From the NCBI GenBank assembly GCA_031553765.1, contig JAVBKY010000001.1:62001-126000 (forward strand): 64,000 nt of DNA, written 5' to 3'. The DNA comes from JAITMY01 sp031553765. GTDB taxonomy: Bacteria; Bacteroidota; Bacteroidia; Bacteroidales; UBA932. Position numbers and translations under genes: made by a program. Under the pieces are notes generated by a model, which was not told the DNA's origin, ran no database searches, and saw only the letters and a list, made by a program, of their open reading frames with translations. Shown piece after piece: positions 16,601 to 24,644 of this stretch (positions are counted from its first letter, which is position 1; each line of letters begins with the position of its first letter).

Positions 16601-19291
16601 TACGTCAACTATACGCTTATTATCTGTATAGTTTGAAATGGTGGTATAGTTTGCATCATATATGTCATTGTTATTTACGTCACCGCTGAAAAGCGATACG
16701 TACTCTGATGGTATCCATTGGGTAAAGGCTCCATTGTAACCGCCTTTAAGTATTACCGCTTTGGTAATTGGAAATAAGGGATCGGTTGCGCCAATCGCAT
16801 TAGGCCTAACCGTAGTGTGGTAGTTACCTTTAGCCATTTTTATGGTATCGGTCGCGCTATAGCAAGCCGATCGCATAATCATATCGAAGTGGGGTACCGC
16901 GCCGTTTGGCGTGGAACCATTACCGGGAACTTTAATATTAGGATTTACATACCATGATTTATTTACTACCATGGGGCACTCTGCCTCTGCCATTACGCTA
17001 CCACGGTTATAGGTAGTAGATGTATTAATAACTTGCCTGGCTTGGTCATTATATGCGGTTTTATAAAGCACTCCCCACGGCTTAGCGCCGGTTCCAGTGG
17101 TGGTGCTAAGATAGGCTGCAGGTATATCGTTCATTATATCCATTAATCCTTGCTCTCTCACTACGGTTACCGGTACGCCCCACCCGTCTTTGTGTGTAGT
17201 GAGCGTGGGTTCAAATAAATTATTGTTATAGCTACCCTCAAGTATATTAGCACCGCTACAATCTACCAAGATATCGTTAGCACTCATATTGCTAGAGGCA
17301 GGATATACGCTGAATACGTTATAGTTGGATGATGCGTGACAACTTTCTACATCTTGTCCTGCGGGTTGTCCTCCAGTTTTAGCGTAGTTACCCACTATAA
17401 TGTTACCGCCCATGTAGTGATTAGGACCATAGGCGGTGGCTCCTCCCTTCTCGGAGGCATAGTTACCTACCATGGTATTGTTGTACATGTAAACTGTGCC
17501 TCCATTTAGTACTCCTCCTATTTTAGCTTGATTACCTACCATGGTATTGTAGCGCAGGTAAAGACCGCCTCCGGAGGGTTCTACAACACCGCTTCGATTC
17601 GCGGATTTATTGGCGATGAAGGTATTGTAGTGTAGGTAGGTGGTGGTACCATCATCGAAAACGGCTCCGGCGTCCCGTGCGGATGTGTTTTTTTCAAATA
17701 GGTTTGCAGTTATATAAGATGTACCACGTACAAATACTGCTCCTCCATCGGCTGTTCCTCGATTACCTATAAACTTGTTGCTGGTAATCCAAGTGCTGTT
17801 ACTGGTAAATATGGCTCCTCCATACGGAGCTTCATTACTTGTAAATACGTTGTTGGTGATGGGGGTGCTCTCTGCACCGGCTACAGCACTATATATGGCT
17901 CCTCCCCAATAACCTACGGCAGAGCTGGTTTTATTACCGGTAAAGGTGTTATTTTTTATACTTCCATAGGTGCCGGCATATATGTAGATGGCACCTCCGT
18001 GGTTTGTTGTTCCGTCATTATTAGTAAATACTGAACCGCTCAACTCTTCGAACCTCCCTTGGTCATGGAGTATAGCACCACCACCCACTGCGCTATTGCT
18101 ATCAAAGCTGCTACGGGTTACGGTGAGCGATTGGCCTTCATGCCATATGGCGCCACCCCAGCTGCTCGCGGTGTTTTCTATAAAGCGTGAAGAGTCAATG
18201 ATAACCTTTGTTACATTGAGATTAGGGACAGCTATGCCGGCACCGTTGGTGGCACTGTTGCCGATAAACCTGCAGCGGTTAATCGTTATGCTGCCGGCAT
18301 CTGCATGCATAGCGCCTCCGGTGCCTCCACTTACATTATAGGTAAAAACTACATCGGTAAGGGTTAACTTTCCAGCTGCTTGGTATATGCCGGCTCCGTT
18401 GGAAAGAGAAGTGTTGTAGGCTATGCTGTCACCGGTAAAGGTTACAGCAGCAGAAGTTCCCGATACGTACACGCCGGCGCCACGGTTGGCCGAGTTAGCC
18501 ACCTTATTTTTAGCAATAGTATTGTTGGAAAAATCCACCTTTACGTTGTTGCAACTTATAGCAGCTCCGTTTCCCCAGTTGAGCTGAAATGTGTTATCCG
18601 ACACCTTATTAGTAGCCGTAGCATTACCAAAAAAGTGAATGGCATTACCCACATAAAAGGCAGCGTTGCAGGTAAAGTGGTTATCATTAATGGTTACGCT
18701 TCCTCCTATGTTACTTACTATAATAGCGCCTCCCGAATTGCGGGGAAAAGTAGCGCCACTAATTACTGTGCCTGAACTCGTAGCGCTTCCGTTCTTAAAA
18801 GTAAAGCCTCTGACAACAACCGTCTTTCCGCTGGAAGCCGCTATTGTAATAATATGATCAGCATTGCTACCCACTACAAGGGGGTAGCCATCGGCATCGT
18901 ATGTATCGTTATCGTCAAAGTCTCCGCTAAGAACGGTAGGCCAAGTGTTCGAGTTTGACTGGCTAAAGTTATTGGGATTGTACCCGCCTATCAAGCTTAT
19001 ACTTTTATTAATGTAAAAGGTTTTATCAATAATAGTGGTTCCTCCGGAAATCATGGTAGTGGGTTTGTAGGTTCCCATGGCTACCTTAATTTCGTCACCG
19101 TCCGCAGCAGCCACAATGGCGTCGTGGGGGTTGTGATAGGCCTTTTCCGGGGTTAACCCATCGGAGTTGTTACCGTTTGGCGACACGTATAAGGTTTTTG
19201 CATTTCCCACCAGTGGAAATCCGCACAATAATAGCTGCAGTAGGCCTGTTGCCACACATGCTTTTCTGCTCATAATTCTCATCTTTTCCAT
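13679..19291 (-). CDS. Giant right-handed beta-helix surface protein with C-terminal YDG module
   Basis: The 1870-residue protein (start at 19291 chosen for its signal peptide, MRIMSRKACVATGLLQLLLC) has three similar large segments starting near residues 33, 778 and 1324. Each opens with a (L/W)Y(V/I)(S/N) plus NG-x-G pattern and a G-x-Y-x-P turn, then a GGYN motif followed by an Asp/Asn-rich loop (GDFDDNDTYDADG, GDVNNNDIYDA, ADLNGNDSYDANG) that may bind calcium. Long beta-helix coils with GGAI/GGAM and N-(T/S)-F-x-(G/N)-N repeats follow, as in POMP-type and parallel beta-helix proteins. After a PAGELGG linker one YDG module (~1775-1855) ends the chain at ITPKALSVRRE. No T9SS sorting domain is seen. 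Likely a surface adhesin or a scaffold; enzyme activity cannot be excluded. Confidence 0.82.
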   Translation of the reverse strand: MEKMRIMSRKACVATGLLQLLLCGFPLVGNAKTLYVSPNGNNSDGLTPEKAYHNPHDAIVAAADGDEIKVAMGTYKPTTMISGGTTIIDKTFYINKSISLIGGYNPNNFSQSNSNTWPTVLSGDFDDNDTYDADGYPLVVGSNADHIITIAASSGKTVVVRGFTFKNGSATSSGTVISGATFPRNSGGAIIVSNIGGSVTINDNHFTCNAAFYVGNAIHFFGNATATNKVSDNTFQLNWGNGAAISCNNVKVDFSNNTIAKNKVANSANRGAGVYVSGTSAAVTFTGDSIAYNTSLSNGAGIYQAAGKLTLTDVVFTYNVSGGTGGAMHADAGSITINRCRFIGNSATNGAGIAVPNLNVTKVIIDSSRFIENTASSWGGAIWHEGQSLTVTRSSFDSNSAVGGGAILHDQGRFEELSGSVFTNNDGTTNHGGAIYIYAGTYGSIKNNTFTGNKTSSAVGYWGGAIYSAVAGAESTPITNNVFTSNEAPYGGAIFTSNSTWITSNKFIGNRGTADGGAVFVRGTSYITANLFEKNTSARDAGAVFDDGTTTYLHYNTFIANKSANRSGVVEPSGGGLYLRYNTMVGNQAKIGGVLNGGTVYMYNNTMVGNYASEKGGATAYGPNHYMGGNIIVGNYAKTGGQPAGQDVESCHASSNYNVFSVYPASSNMSANDILVDCSGANILEGSYNNNLFEPTLTTHKDGWGVPVTVVREQGLMDIMNDIPAAYLSTTTGTGAKPWGVLYKTAYNDQARQVINTSTTYNRGSVMAEAECPMVVNKSWYVNPNIKVPGNGSTPNGAVPHFDMIMRSACYSATDTIKMAKGNYHTTVRPNAIGATDPLFPITKAVILKGGYNGAFTQWIPSEYVSLFSGDVNNNDIYDANYTTISNYTDNKRIVDVTPGDADKVYLSGITIRGGYWNGGSGPGIRHNKGILTIDSVTLNLNRAPSAGTGAGMYSIGKSLSVYRSTLSYNESSWGGAAIHADRADYGGAVKCIIGTTFIGNQADNGGAMFIKKPWDSIQYCSFINNTASNYGGAIFFQWAPSTNGYHNMKGNMFKGNSAKMATLYTEHNLYLMGNTFDSCQVADNNGAIVLTTTDQKTIYLHSNTFKNNGSRALRSDAANTPAELRFNTFTGNIYSGTDAAGIIQISGATKLFNNTIVGNHVATANGSAVYIAKGVTEFYGNIISGNTGGNTNTQSDVRINGGKVNASNSNVYSKNGVVGTLTGSINDKYLSIDSLPYILKGTLNGKRFVAELQNFGCDLCTDATVVNFKNKRYLEDIPYANLSGNPAWGISEGGVYYDQTRNAIPAIKPYYLRGSVTKCCPEAHTWYINIGNSTNGEGTSPADASQNLSGIMSSGCLIPGDSLLVAEGIYTPDPLFNLGSNRDASFFVDMGITMWGGYNGSFTQRTTDNSKTVLSADLNGNDSYDANGNITSGADENAYHIMAVNIVAGDSAHVDGFTFRGGNANEVGSLAFNGITFDRNKGGAITAVAEATNAFKIKLSNVRMHGNQTAADGAAMYVDKATLDLQRSTIDHNTTSGSGALYTNNANSALKYNTFANNTSAGNGGAAVVNAGATQWHFNTMVGNKAAAQGGAIKLDNAKADLFNNTLSGNNANTGGAIYHVGASGKPLYMGGNIALGNRAATGNDFNSASFQASQDKLEYNLLASGGNTYGTGDTIRMANGKAQLIFRGTYSSSDSLFTPVLDAAGWGVQVARMSPMAYKFLNKIPATNLTTWGVKDNGKYYDQAKQEITENPYSIGSVRMLNYGSVPAGELGGPLVLDSFTVAGKIYDNNDTARIASYGTLLTVFEGDDVRIDTTQAIALFDNRNAGVNKEATAVNIKLVGTHSEAYELVMPKATATITPKALSVRRE

Positions 19292-19329
19292 TATTTTCTT
19301 AGTTATACATCTACTATTTTGAAAGAACT

Positions 19330-19707
19330 TTACTGCAGCCAACCATGGCTTCGCAGTATCATAAAGGTTCTCACGTTTTGTATGCTCATATCCACTGCCT
19401 GCTGACTTTGCAGTATGCTTGCAAGCATTATTATTCCAAGTTTTGTGAAGGCGTATTTTGCTACTGCTACTTTAGCATCTTCTGTTTTTTCATTCTCCTG
19501 CGTCCTTGTCTCTAATGAGACAAAAATTTCCATCTCTTCTGTGGTTAATTCAAACATAAAATCGGCGGGGAAGCGTGACATGTTTCTTTTGACTGCCTGA
19601 TGTAATGCTACTACTTTTACATTATACAAATCGGCCAAGTCTTCATCCATCATTACGTGTACACCTCTTATCCTTTGCAGTTTCCCTTGTATGGCTTGTA
19701 CCATCAT
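19330..19707 (-). CDS. ORF6N domain-containing protein, short
   Basis: The 125-residue product matches the ORF6N DNA-binding domain: IQGKLQRIRGVHVMMDEDLADLYNV, then ALHQAVKRNMSRFPADFMFELT and the (A)YAFTKLGIIMLASIL segment (quoted in parts). Family knowledge: ORF6N is common in phage antirepressors and in chromosomal copies in Bacteroidota. It ends soon after the domain (MILRSHGWLQ), whereas many relatives carry ~40-80 further residues, so it may be a C-terminally truncated copy. The region that is usually GG-R-Y-x-P-YAFTE reads VAVAKYAFTK here. The stop lies 38 bp before the beta-helix start, so it could be the first gene of that operon and could regulate it; this is inference. Confidence 0.75.
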   Translation of the reverse strand: MMVQAIQGKLQRIRGVHVMMDEDLADLYNVKVVALHQAVKRNMSRFPADFMFELTTEEMEIFVSLETRTQENEKTEDAKVAVAKYAFTKLGIIMLASILQSQQAVDMSIQNVRTFMILRSHGWLQ

Positions 19708-19825
19708 TTTATAGTAGGTATAACTTGTTACGATATATAAGCACTTCCTGCCCCTATCTTTTTTTACTTTTTCACAAAAAAATGTAATTGCGGGCAGCGC
19801 TTATTTCCTCCTGTTGTGATGGGGG

Positions 19826-19833
19826 CAAAAGTA
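19826..19833 (-). promoter_or_regulatory. Candidate -7 box (TACTTTTG) for the ORF6N/beta-helix operon
   Basis: On the minus strand the box fits TAnnTTTG, about 120 bp upstream of the ORF6N start. No exact TTTG -33 element is at the expected spacing, so this is a weak call. Confidence 0.35.
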
Positions 19834-20232
19834 TATTTATTAGAAAAATGCGTGTGGGTAATCCGTAAAAAAAAACATGCGCATACGTAAAAAAAGTAAC
19901 ATTTGTTGCGAATTCGTGCTTTTTTTATATCAAATTCGTAAACATGTTTACTTGTGTAAATTTTACGCAAGCAGTGGTGTTTTTAACAGAATATATTGAG
20001 GCGATTCTGTAATAGATTTTGGAATAGCGGAGAAAGATTTTTTTTGATAAAATTCACCCTTCATGCCACTGGTTACGGTAAGAAAAAATGTGTTTTACCT
20101 ATACGCGATTTGGTGTATATGGGTTAAGCGAGGAAATCGTGGTCATTTTTCTATTTTTGGCGGGTGGCGTAGAGGGCGCCTTATTTTTACCAGAAATGGG
20201 ATGTAGTACGTTAGAGTACACATTAATAGAAA

Positions 20233-20281
20233 AGCGCACGAACAAGGTTACTCTTGATGGTGAAACGCTTGTTCGTGCGCT
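20233..20281 (-). terminator. Terminator of the AraC-type regulator gene
   Basis: Perfect 14-bp arms (AGCGCACGAACAAG at 20233-20246 and its complement at 20268-20281) flank a 21-base loop. Read on the minus strand the stem is followed by TTTTCTATT, and it lies ~80 bp past the stop at 20360. Confidence 0.75.
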
Positions 20282-20359
20282 GTGTTTTTACAGGCTGAAA
20301 ATGGAAGGAGATAATTGTTACCTCCGGGGCTTTGATACGGAAGTTATTTGTTGAGTGGC

Positions 20360-21520
20360 TTATTCTTGTGGAGGGCGCTGCGCCATTCGCTGATGGGCAT
20401 ACTCGCTGGGAGTGATCCCGTTTTTTTCTTTAAAGCAGGAGAAAAATGTGGTATATGATCCGAAGCCTGCGCGCTCGGAAATTTCCTTTATGCTCAACTT
20501 GGTATAGCGAGGGTCATCGACCAAGAGCATAAAATCATCTAAACGATAGCGATTAACGAAGGTGTAGAAGTTTACACCAAATTTTTGGTTGATAAGACGT
20601 GAAATATAGGTGCGATTGGAGTTTACTTCCAGCGCCAGGTCCTGCACAGTGAGATCGGTGGAGCGATGTAACTTTTTTTGTTCAAAGAGCGCTATAATCT
20701 GTGCCTTTAATTTTTCTCCCTGCTGGTCTTCATCTACCTCGACAGGCTTATCATCGGTGTCTTCGTCGTCCTTGTAAATAGTGGGCTGGTAGTAGCCAGA
20801 AAAAAGCATAAGCAGCACTGCTATGGTAATAAGCGTGGTGTGTGAGAGTTGTACGCTGAACTTTGCATAGTCGAAAAACACCAAGATGACGGGGACTAAA
20901 CCGAACAGCATGCACGCCAGCAATCCCAAGTCCATAAAGCGATACTTTTTGAAGTTGGGAATGTATGACAGGTCGTTTACTGCGTTACGACGGCTTTTAT
21001 TGAGCATAATGAACGAGCGAACCACGTAAATCATGAGCAGGGTAACGTAAATGAGCACGTAAGATACCCTCATAATATTGTCGGGCTGCAAGATATCGTG
21101 ATAAAAATCGGCGTTTGAGGTATATATGGTGGGTGGATTTCCTGTTAGGCATAGCACTAACACAACCAGTAGAAATATGGCAAACGGAATGTATCGAATC
21201 AGGATAAAGTTGCGTGTTACCTTTGCAGGTTGCAACAGCGAGGTCATATAAATGTAAAGAATGGGAGCACAGGTTAACCCCAATGTGAGCACGGGAAACG
21301 AGAGTATGGGTGCTGCGTGACGATTTATGAATAAAAATTCAATCATGTAGATTAGTGGCACCGCAGCTCCTACGCCAAATAGGAACATGAGCGCGATGCG
21401 CGACTTGCTCTTATTTTTTTCCCTCCAGATTGCCAGTATGGTGGCCAAGGAAATAAAAATAGGAATAAGATAACTTACCAAAAGCAAGTATTGTTTGCAC
21501 ACCGACAACGAATCAACCAT
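20360..21520 (-). CDS. Membrane-anchored AraC-family transcriptional regulator
   Basis: The 386-residue product has about seven hydrophobic segments in residues 1-245 and then an acidic linker (KDDEDTDDKPVEVDEDQQGE). A C-terminal AraC/XylS DNA-binding domain (~270-375) has two helix-turn-helix motifs, LTVQDLALEVNSNRTYISRLIN and LSIKEISERAGFGSYTTFFSCF (each quoted only to show the helices). Family knowledge: regulators with a polytopic sensor and an AraC domain are frequent in Bacteroidota, and their ligands are mostly unknown. A very good promoter lies directly upstream and a strong terminator downstream, so it is probably monocistronic. Its targets are unknown; the adjacent surface-protein locus is a candidate. 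Confidence 0.88.
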   Translation of the reverse strand: MVDSLSVCKQYLLLVSYLIPIFISLATILAIWREKNKSKSRIALMFLFGVGAAVPLIYMIEFLFINRHAAPILSFPVLTLGLTCAPILYIYMTSLLQPAKVTRNFILIRYIPFAIFLLVVLVLCLTGNPPTIYTSNADFYHDILQPDNIMRVSYVLIYVTLLMIYVVRSFIMLNKSRRNAVNDLSYIPNFKKYRFMDLGLLACMLFGLVPVILVFFDYAKFSVQLSHTTLITIAVLLMLFSGYYQPTIYKDDEDTDDKPVEVDEDQQGEKLKAQIIALFEQKKLHRSTDLTVQDLALEVNSNRTYISRLINQKFGVNFYTFVNRYRLDDFMLLVDDPRYTKLSIKEISERAGFGSYTTFFSCFKEKNGITPSEYAHQRMAQRPPQE

Positions 21521-21570
21521 TTTACGTACACATTATTATCTAACTCACTGTTCTGTATAAAATTGTACAA

Positions 21571-21601
21571 CAAAGGTAAATTTTGTTTTTTTTAGTGCAA
21601 A
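21571..21601 (-). promoter_or_regulatory. Bacteroidota-type promoter of the AraC-type gene
   Basis: On the minus strand, TTTG (-33) and TACCTTTG (-7) are spaced by 19 bp, a full match to the Bacteroides consensus. The -7 box is about 50 bp before the ATG. Confidence 0.8.
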
Positions 21602-21914
21602 ACGGGGGGTAAATACACATTCGAAACACACTTATTTATCTCGTAATAAGTACATTAAATGTTAGTATGTATTAAATTTCGATGTATTAAATACTTCTTT
21701 CAGTGAGTGTAATAACCCATTCTTATCCCTTTGATACTGTTATAAAACAGCGTTAATGGGGAATGCTTTTGGAAAAACTCTCATTTTTTTATTTACATAA
21801 TTAAGTAATTAAGGCTGGTCAACTACAAAATTTAATTTTCTAAATAACTATAATGCAAATCATTATTAGTTACTTAAAATAAAAATATTATATGAATTCC
21901 GGTAAAAAAGCACA

Positions 21915-21958
21915 ACTTTTCATTAGTAATAATTAACACTGAATACTTAATGAAAAGT
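21915..21958 (-). terminator. Possible rimO terminator
   Basis: Arms ACTTTTCATTA and TAATGAAAAGT are perfect over 11 bp and extend further with one bulge. They lie ~60 bp after the rimO stop, with a T tract starting ~6 bases past the stem on the minus strand. AT-rich stems make the call moderate. Confidence 0.4.
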
Positions 21959-22020
21959 ATAATGGGAGAAGGGCAAAAGGGTAAAACAGGAAGTTATTTC
22001 TGTCGCTTTTCACGAAAGTG

Positions 22021-23310
22021 TTATATCTCGGCATAGAGGTCGAACTCGTCCGCACTGGTAATCTTTACATCGTAAAATTCGCCAAATTTGAGTGATTTTT
22101 CGGACTTGATAAGCACCTCACCATCTACCTCGGGAGAGTCGTACTGGGTGCGTGCAATGTAGTAGTCACCTTCCTTGCGGTCGATAATGGCGCGAAGGGT
22201 TTTGCCAATTTTTTTCTGATTTAATGCCGCTGAAATACCTGCCTGCATTTTCATAAGTACATCGGCGCGACGCTGTTTTTCTTCCTGAGGAATGTCATCT
22301 TGAAGGTGCTGTGCTCCGTAGGTGCCTTCTTCTTCCGAATACGTAAATACGCCTAATCTTTCGAACTTTGCGATGCGTACAAAGTCCATGAGTTCGTTAA
22401 AGGCAGCCTCATCCTCACCCGGATGGCCTACTATGAGCGTAGTACGCAGCGCCATATCGGGTATGGCTTTACGTATGGCGGTAACAAGGTCGTAGGTTTG
22501 CTGCTTGTCGTTGCCACGTCGCATGGCTTTGAGTACGTTGGTATTTACGTGCTGAAACGGAATGTCGAGGTACTTGCAAATTTTCGGATTATCGCGCATT
22601 ACGTCGAGCACATCCTGTGGAAACTGTGTGGGGTAAGCGTAGTGCAGGCGTATCCATTCTATGCCGTCTACCTTACTTAATTCGGTAAGCAAATCGGCTA
22701 AACGGCGCTTACCGTAGAGGTCTAAGCCGTAGTAGGTGCTGTCCTGCGCTATTACCATGAGCTCTTTTACGCCTTTAGCTGCAAGTAGCTTGGCTTCGGC
22801 TACCAGTTCCTCCATGGGCACGGAAACGTGCTTGCCACGAATGAGGGGTATGGCGCAGTAGGAGCAGCCCCAGTTGCAACCTTCGGAGATTTTGAGGTAG
22901 GCATAGTGCTGCGGTGTTGATACTAAGCGTTCGCCTAAAAGTGCTTGCTTGTGCTGTACGCCAAGGGTGGTGAGTATATCTTCGATATTATTAACGCCAA
23001 AAAACTCATCTACTTCGTCACCTAATTCGGCTTGCAGTTCGGCCTTATATCGCTCGGAGAGGCATCCGAATACGTACAATTTTACGATATCACCACGTTT
23101 TTTTGCTTCGGCAAATTCCAGTATGGTATTGATGGATTCTTCCTTAGCATCGCCAATAAAGCCGCAGGTATTGATAATAACAATATCGGCCGAGGGGTCA
23201 TCGCTATCGTGCAGGAGGGTGTAACCGCCGTGCTGAAGGCGCGCCATGAGCTTTTCAGAATCGACAAGGTTCTTGGAACAACCTAAAGTGATTACGTTTA
23301 TTTTTTTCAA
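22021..23310 (-). CDS. rimO: Ribosomal protein S12 methylthiotransferase RimO
   Basis: The 429-residue product is a radical-SAM methylthiotransferase that adds a methylthio group to the conserved Asp of ribosomal protein S12. The N-terminal UPF0004 domain has its cluster cysteines (ITLGCSKN, NTCGFI, VFGCLSERY). The radical-SAM motif CNWGCSYC is near residues 144-151. A C-terminal TRAM domain follows (~365-429). The RimO signature GCSKNLVDSE distinguishes it from MiaB. Length is normal. It follows ftsY by 100 bp on the same strand, an order common in Bacteroidales, and the spacer carries a heptamer array and a dispersed repeat. Confidence 0.96.
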   Translation of the reverse strand: MKKINVITLGCSKNLVDSEKLMARLQHGGYTLLHDSDDPSADIVIINTCGFIGDAKEESINTILEFAEAKKRGDIVKLYVFGCLSERYKAELQAELGDEVDEFFGVNNIEDILTTLGVQHKQALLGERLVSTPQHYAYLKISEGCNWGCSYCAIPLIRGKHVSVPMEELVAEAKLLAAKGVKELMVIAQDSTYYGLDLYGKRRLADLLTELSKVDGIEWIRLHYAYPTQFPQDVLDVMRDNPKICKYLDIPFQHVNTNVLKAMRRGNDKQQTYDLVTAIRKAIPDMALRTTLIVGHPGEDEAAFNELMDFVRIAKFERLGVFTYSEEEGTYGAQHLQDDIPQEEKQRRADVLMKMQAGISAALNQKKIGKTLRAIIDRKEGDYYIARTQYDSPEVDGEVLIKSEKSLKFGEFYDVKITSADEFDLYAEI

Positions 23311-23324
23311 TTACGAGGTTTTTG

Positions 23325-23356
23325 TGCGCGCAAAGACGCTAAGGCGCGAAGAAAAT
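23325..23356 (+). repeat. Dispersed CAAAGACGC-type repeat, copy 1
   Basis: This belongs to a family of four similar segments in the window (others at 24414, 29980 and 47645). All are in plus orientation and share alternating CAAAG/CGC blocks ending in AAGAAAAT. No coding content. Confidence 0.6.
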
Positions 23357-23382
23357 AGTTACAAGTAGCAAATTATGGATAG

Positions 23383-23417
23383 ATAATTGTCCATTATCCG
23401 TCGTCAATTATCAATTA
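23383..23417 (+). repeat. Heptamer-period array overlapping the ftsY stop
   Basis: Five 7-bp units, the last two both TCAATTA. The final unit includes the TGA stop of ftsY (minus strand), so the array touches coding sequence. Confidence 0.6.
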
Positions 23418-24376
23418 AACAACGTTTCTACGAAGGATTTCTTGTCGAAAATACGAAGGTCTTCTATTTTTTCGCCCACGCCGATGTACTTTACGGGTAC
23501 TTTGAGCTGGTCGGAAATTCCGAGTACCACCCCACCCTTGGCTGTGCCGTCGAGCTTGGTGATGGCGAGCGCGGTAACGTCGGTTGCCTTGCTGAATTCC
23601 TTGGCTTGTTGGTAGGCGTTTTGTCCTGTAGAACCGTCGAGTACGAGTAGCACTTCGTGCGGTGCGTCGGGTACTATTTTACGCATTACGTTGCGAATTT
23701 TGGACAACTCGTTCATCAGGTTTACCTTGTTGTGCAAGCGTCCTGCGGTGTCAATCAGCACCACATCAGCACCGTTGGCAATGGCTGCGCTGAGCGTGTC
23801 AAATGCCACAGAGGCAGGGTCGGAGCCCATTTGCTGCTTTACGATGGTGGCTCCGGCACGGTTGGCCCACACCTCGAGCTGGTCAACAGCAGCGGCACGG
23901 AAGGTATCGGCAGCGCCTATGTACACCTTTTTTCCATCGGCTATGAGCTGGGCAGCGAGCTTACCTATAGTGGTGGTTTTGCCCACGCCGTTAACGCCTA
24001 CTACCATTACCACGTAAGGCTTCAACCCCTCAGGCATGGCGGTAATATTGACGTTGTTATCCTCCAGTAGGGATTCTATTTCCTCGCGCAGTACGTGGTT
24101 AAGCTCGGCAGTACCCAACACCTTATCGCGGGCCACGCGCTGCTGTATGCGCTCTATGATGCGCAGGGTGGTTTCCACGCCTACATCGGACGATATGAGG
24201 GCTTCTTCAAGGTTGTCAAGCACTTCGTCGTCCACCTTGGATTTACCTACGATGGCGCGAGAGAGACGCTTAAGCATGCCCTCCTTGGTTTTTTCGAGAC
24301 CCTGCTCCAGCGCGGTTTGCTGCTCGACCTGCTGGGCTTCGGTCTTTTTTGAGGAAAAGAGTGAAAAAAAAGCCAT
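23411..24376 (-). CDS. ftsY: Signal recognition particle receptor FtsY
   Basis: The 321-residue GTPase docks SRP-ribosome complexes at the inner membrane. The NG core is complete: an N-domain four-helix bundle (~25-105), G1 GVNGVGKTT at 127-135, the insertion region DTFRAAAVDQLE, G3 DTAGR, G4 TKLDG, and the closing GVGEKIEDLRIF. The acidic A domain of E. coli FtsY is reduced to ~20 residues, normal for this phylum. It sits downstream of rpmB-rpmG-DUF4295 on the same strand, though an intrinsic terminator lies between. The last codons fall inside a heptamer array, and a second array abuts its start codon. Confidence 0.97.
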   Translation of the reverse strand: MAFFSLFSSKKTEAQQVEQQTALEQGLEKTKEGMLKRLSRAIVGKSKVDDEVLDNLEEALISSDVGVETTLRIIERIQQRVARDKVLGTAELNHVLREEIESLLEDNNVNITAMPEGLKPYVVMVVGVNGVGKTTTIGKLAAQLIADGKKVYIGAADTFRAAAVDQLEVWANRAGATIVKQQMGSDPASVAFDTLSAAIANGADVVLIDTAGRLHNKVNLMNELSKIRNVMRKIVPDAPHEVLLVLDGSTGQNAYQQAKEFSKATDVTALAITKLDGTAKGGVVLGISDQLKVPVKYIGVGEKIEDLRIFDKKSFVETLFN

Positions 24377-24413
24377 AAATCAATTACGAATTGTCAATTA
24401 CGAATTACGAAAT
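24377..24413 (-). repeat. Heptamer array ending at the ftsY start codon
   Basis: On the minus strand three TTCGTAA units and two variants (TTGACAA, TTGATTT) run in register and the last one ends directly at the ATG. Confidence 0.75.
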
Positions 24414-24447
24414 AGCGCATACAAAGACGCAGAGGCGCTAAGAAAAT
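24414..24447 (+). repeat. Dispersed CAAAGACGC-type repeat, copy 2
   Basis: Same family as the copy at 23325, again between a heptamer array and other intergenic sequence. Confidence 0.55.
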
Positions 24448-24560
24448 ACAACGTCCGCAAATTGGACGAATGAAATGAGTTTACCCTCAACCCCCTTAAG
24501 GGGGCTGTAATATACTGCGCCGTTCAGCAACAGTACATTTGTCAATTCAGTGTTACGCAA

Positions 24561-24592
24561 AAAGCTCCTTGCGCAAAAGCACAAGAAGCTTT
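24561..24592 (-). terminator. Terminator after the rpmB-rpmG-DUF4295 operon
   Basis: Stem AAAGCTCCTTG / CAAGAAGCTTT (one mismatch) with a T run on the minus strand, ~50 bp after the DUF4295 stop. Confidence 0.7.
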
Positions 24593-24644
24593 ATTGTATG
24601 ATAACACCATTTTTGACAACCACAAGGGTAGCCAATGTAAAGAA

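Larger units (their letters stand above)
19708..20359. other. 652-bp intergenic region upstream of the surface-protein locus
   Basis: It is AT-rich. It holds a candidate minus-strand -7 box for the ORF6N gene (19826-19833) and, at 20233-20281, a strong hairpin behind the AraC-type gene. A plus-strand 88-codon frame at 20088-20354 contains that hairpin and has no recognisable domain, so it is not called as a gene. Several poly-T/poly-A runs occur near 19760-19790 and 19870-19920. Confidence 0.5.
21521..22020. other. 500-bp AT-rich intergenic region
   Basis: It holds the promoter of the AraC-type gene at its left end and a possible rimO terminator hairpin near its right end (21915-21958). Between them, roughly 21610-21910, nothing beyond AT-rich sequence was recognised. 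Confidence 0.6.

Noticed and set aside
13679..19291. CRISPR-like regular repeats
   Set aside because: The regularity is at protein level (beta-helix and GGAI motifs) in a continuous reading frame; there are no identical DNA repeats with unique spacers.
20088..20354. 88-codon plus-strand frame between the ORF6N and AraC-type genes
   Set aside because: It contains the strong terminator hairpin of the AraC-type gene, has no recognisable domain and no promoter; probably chance.
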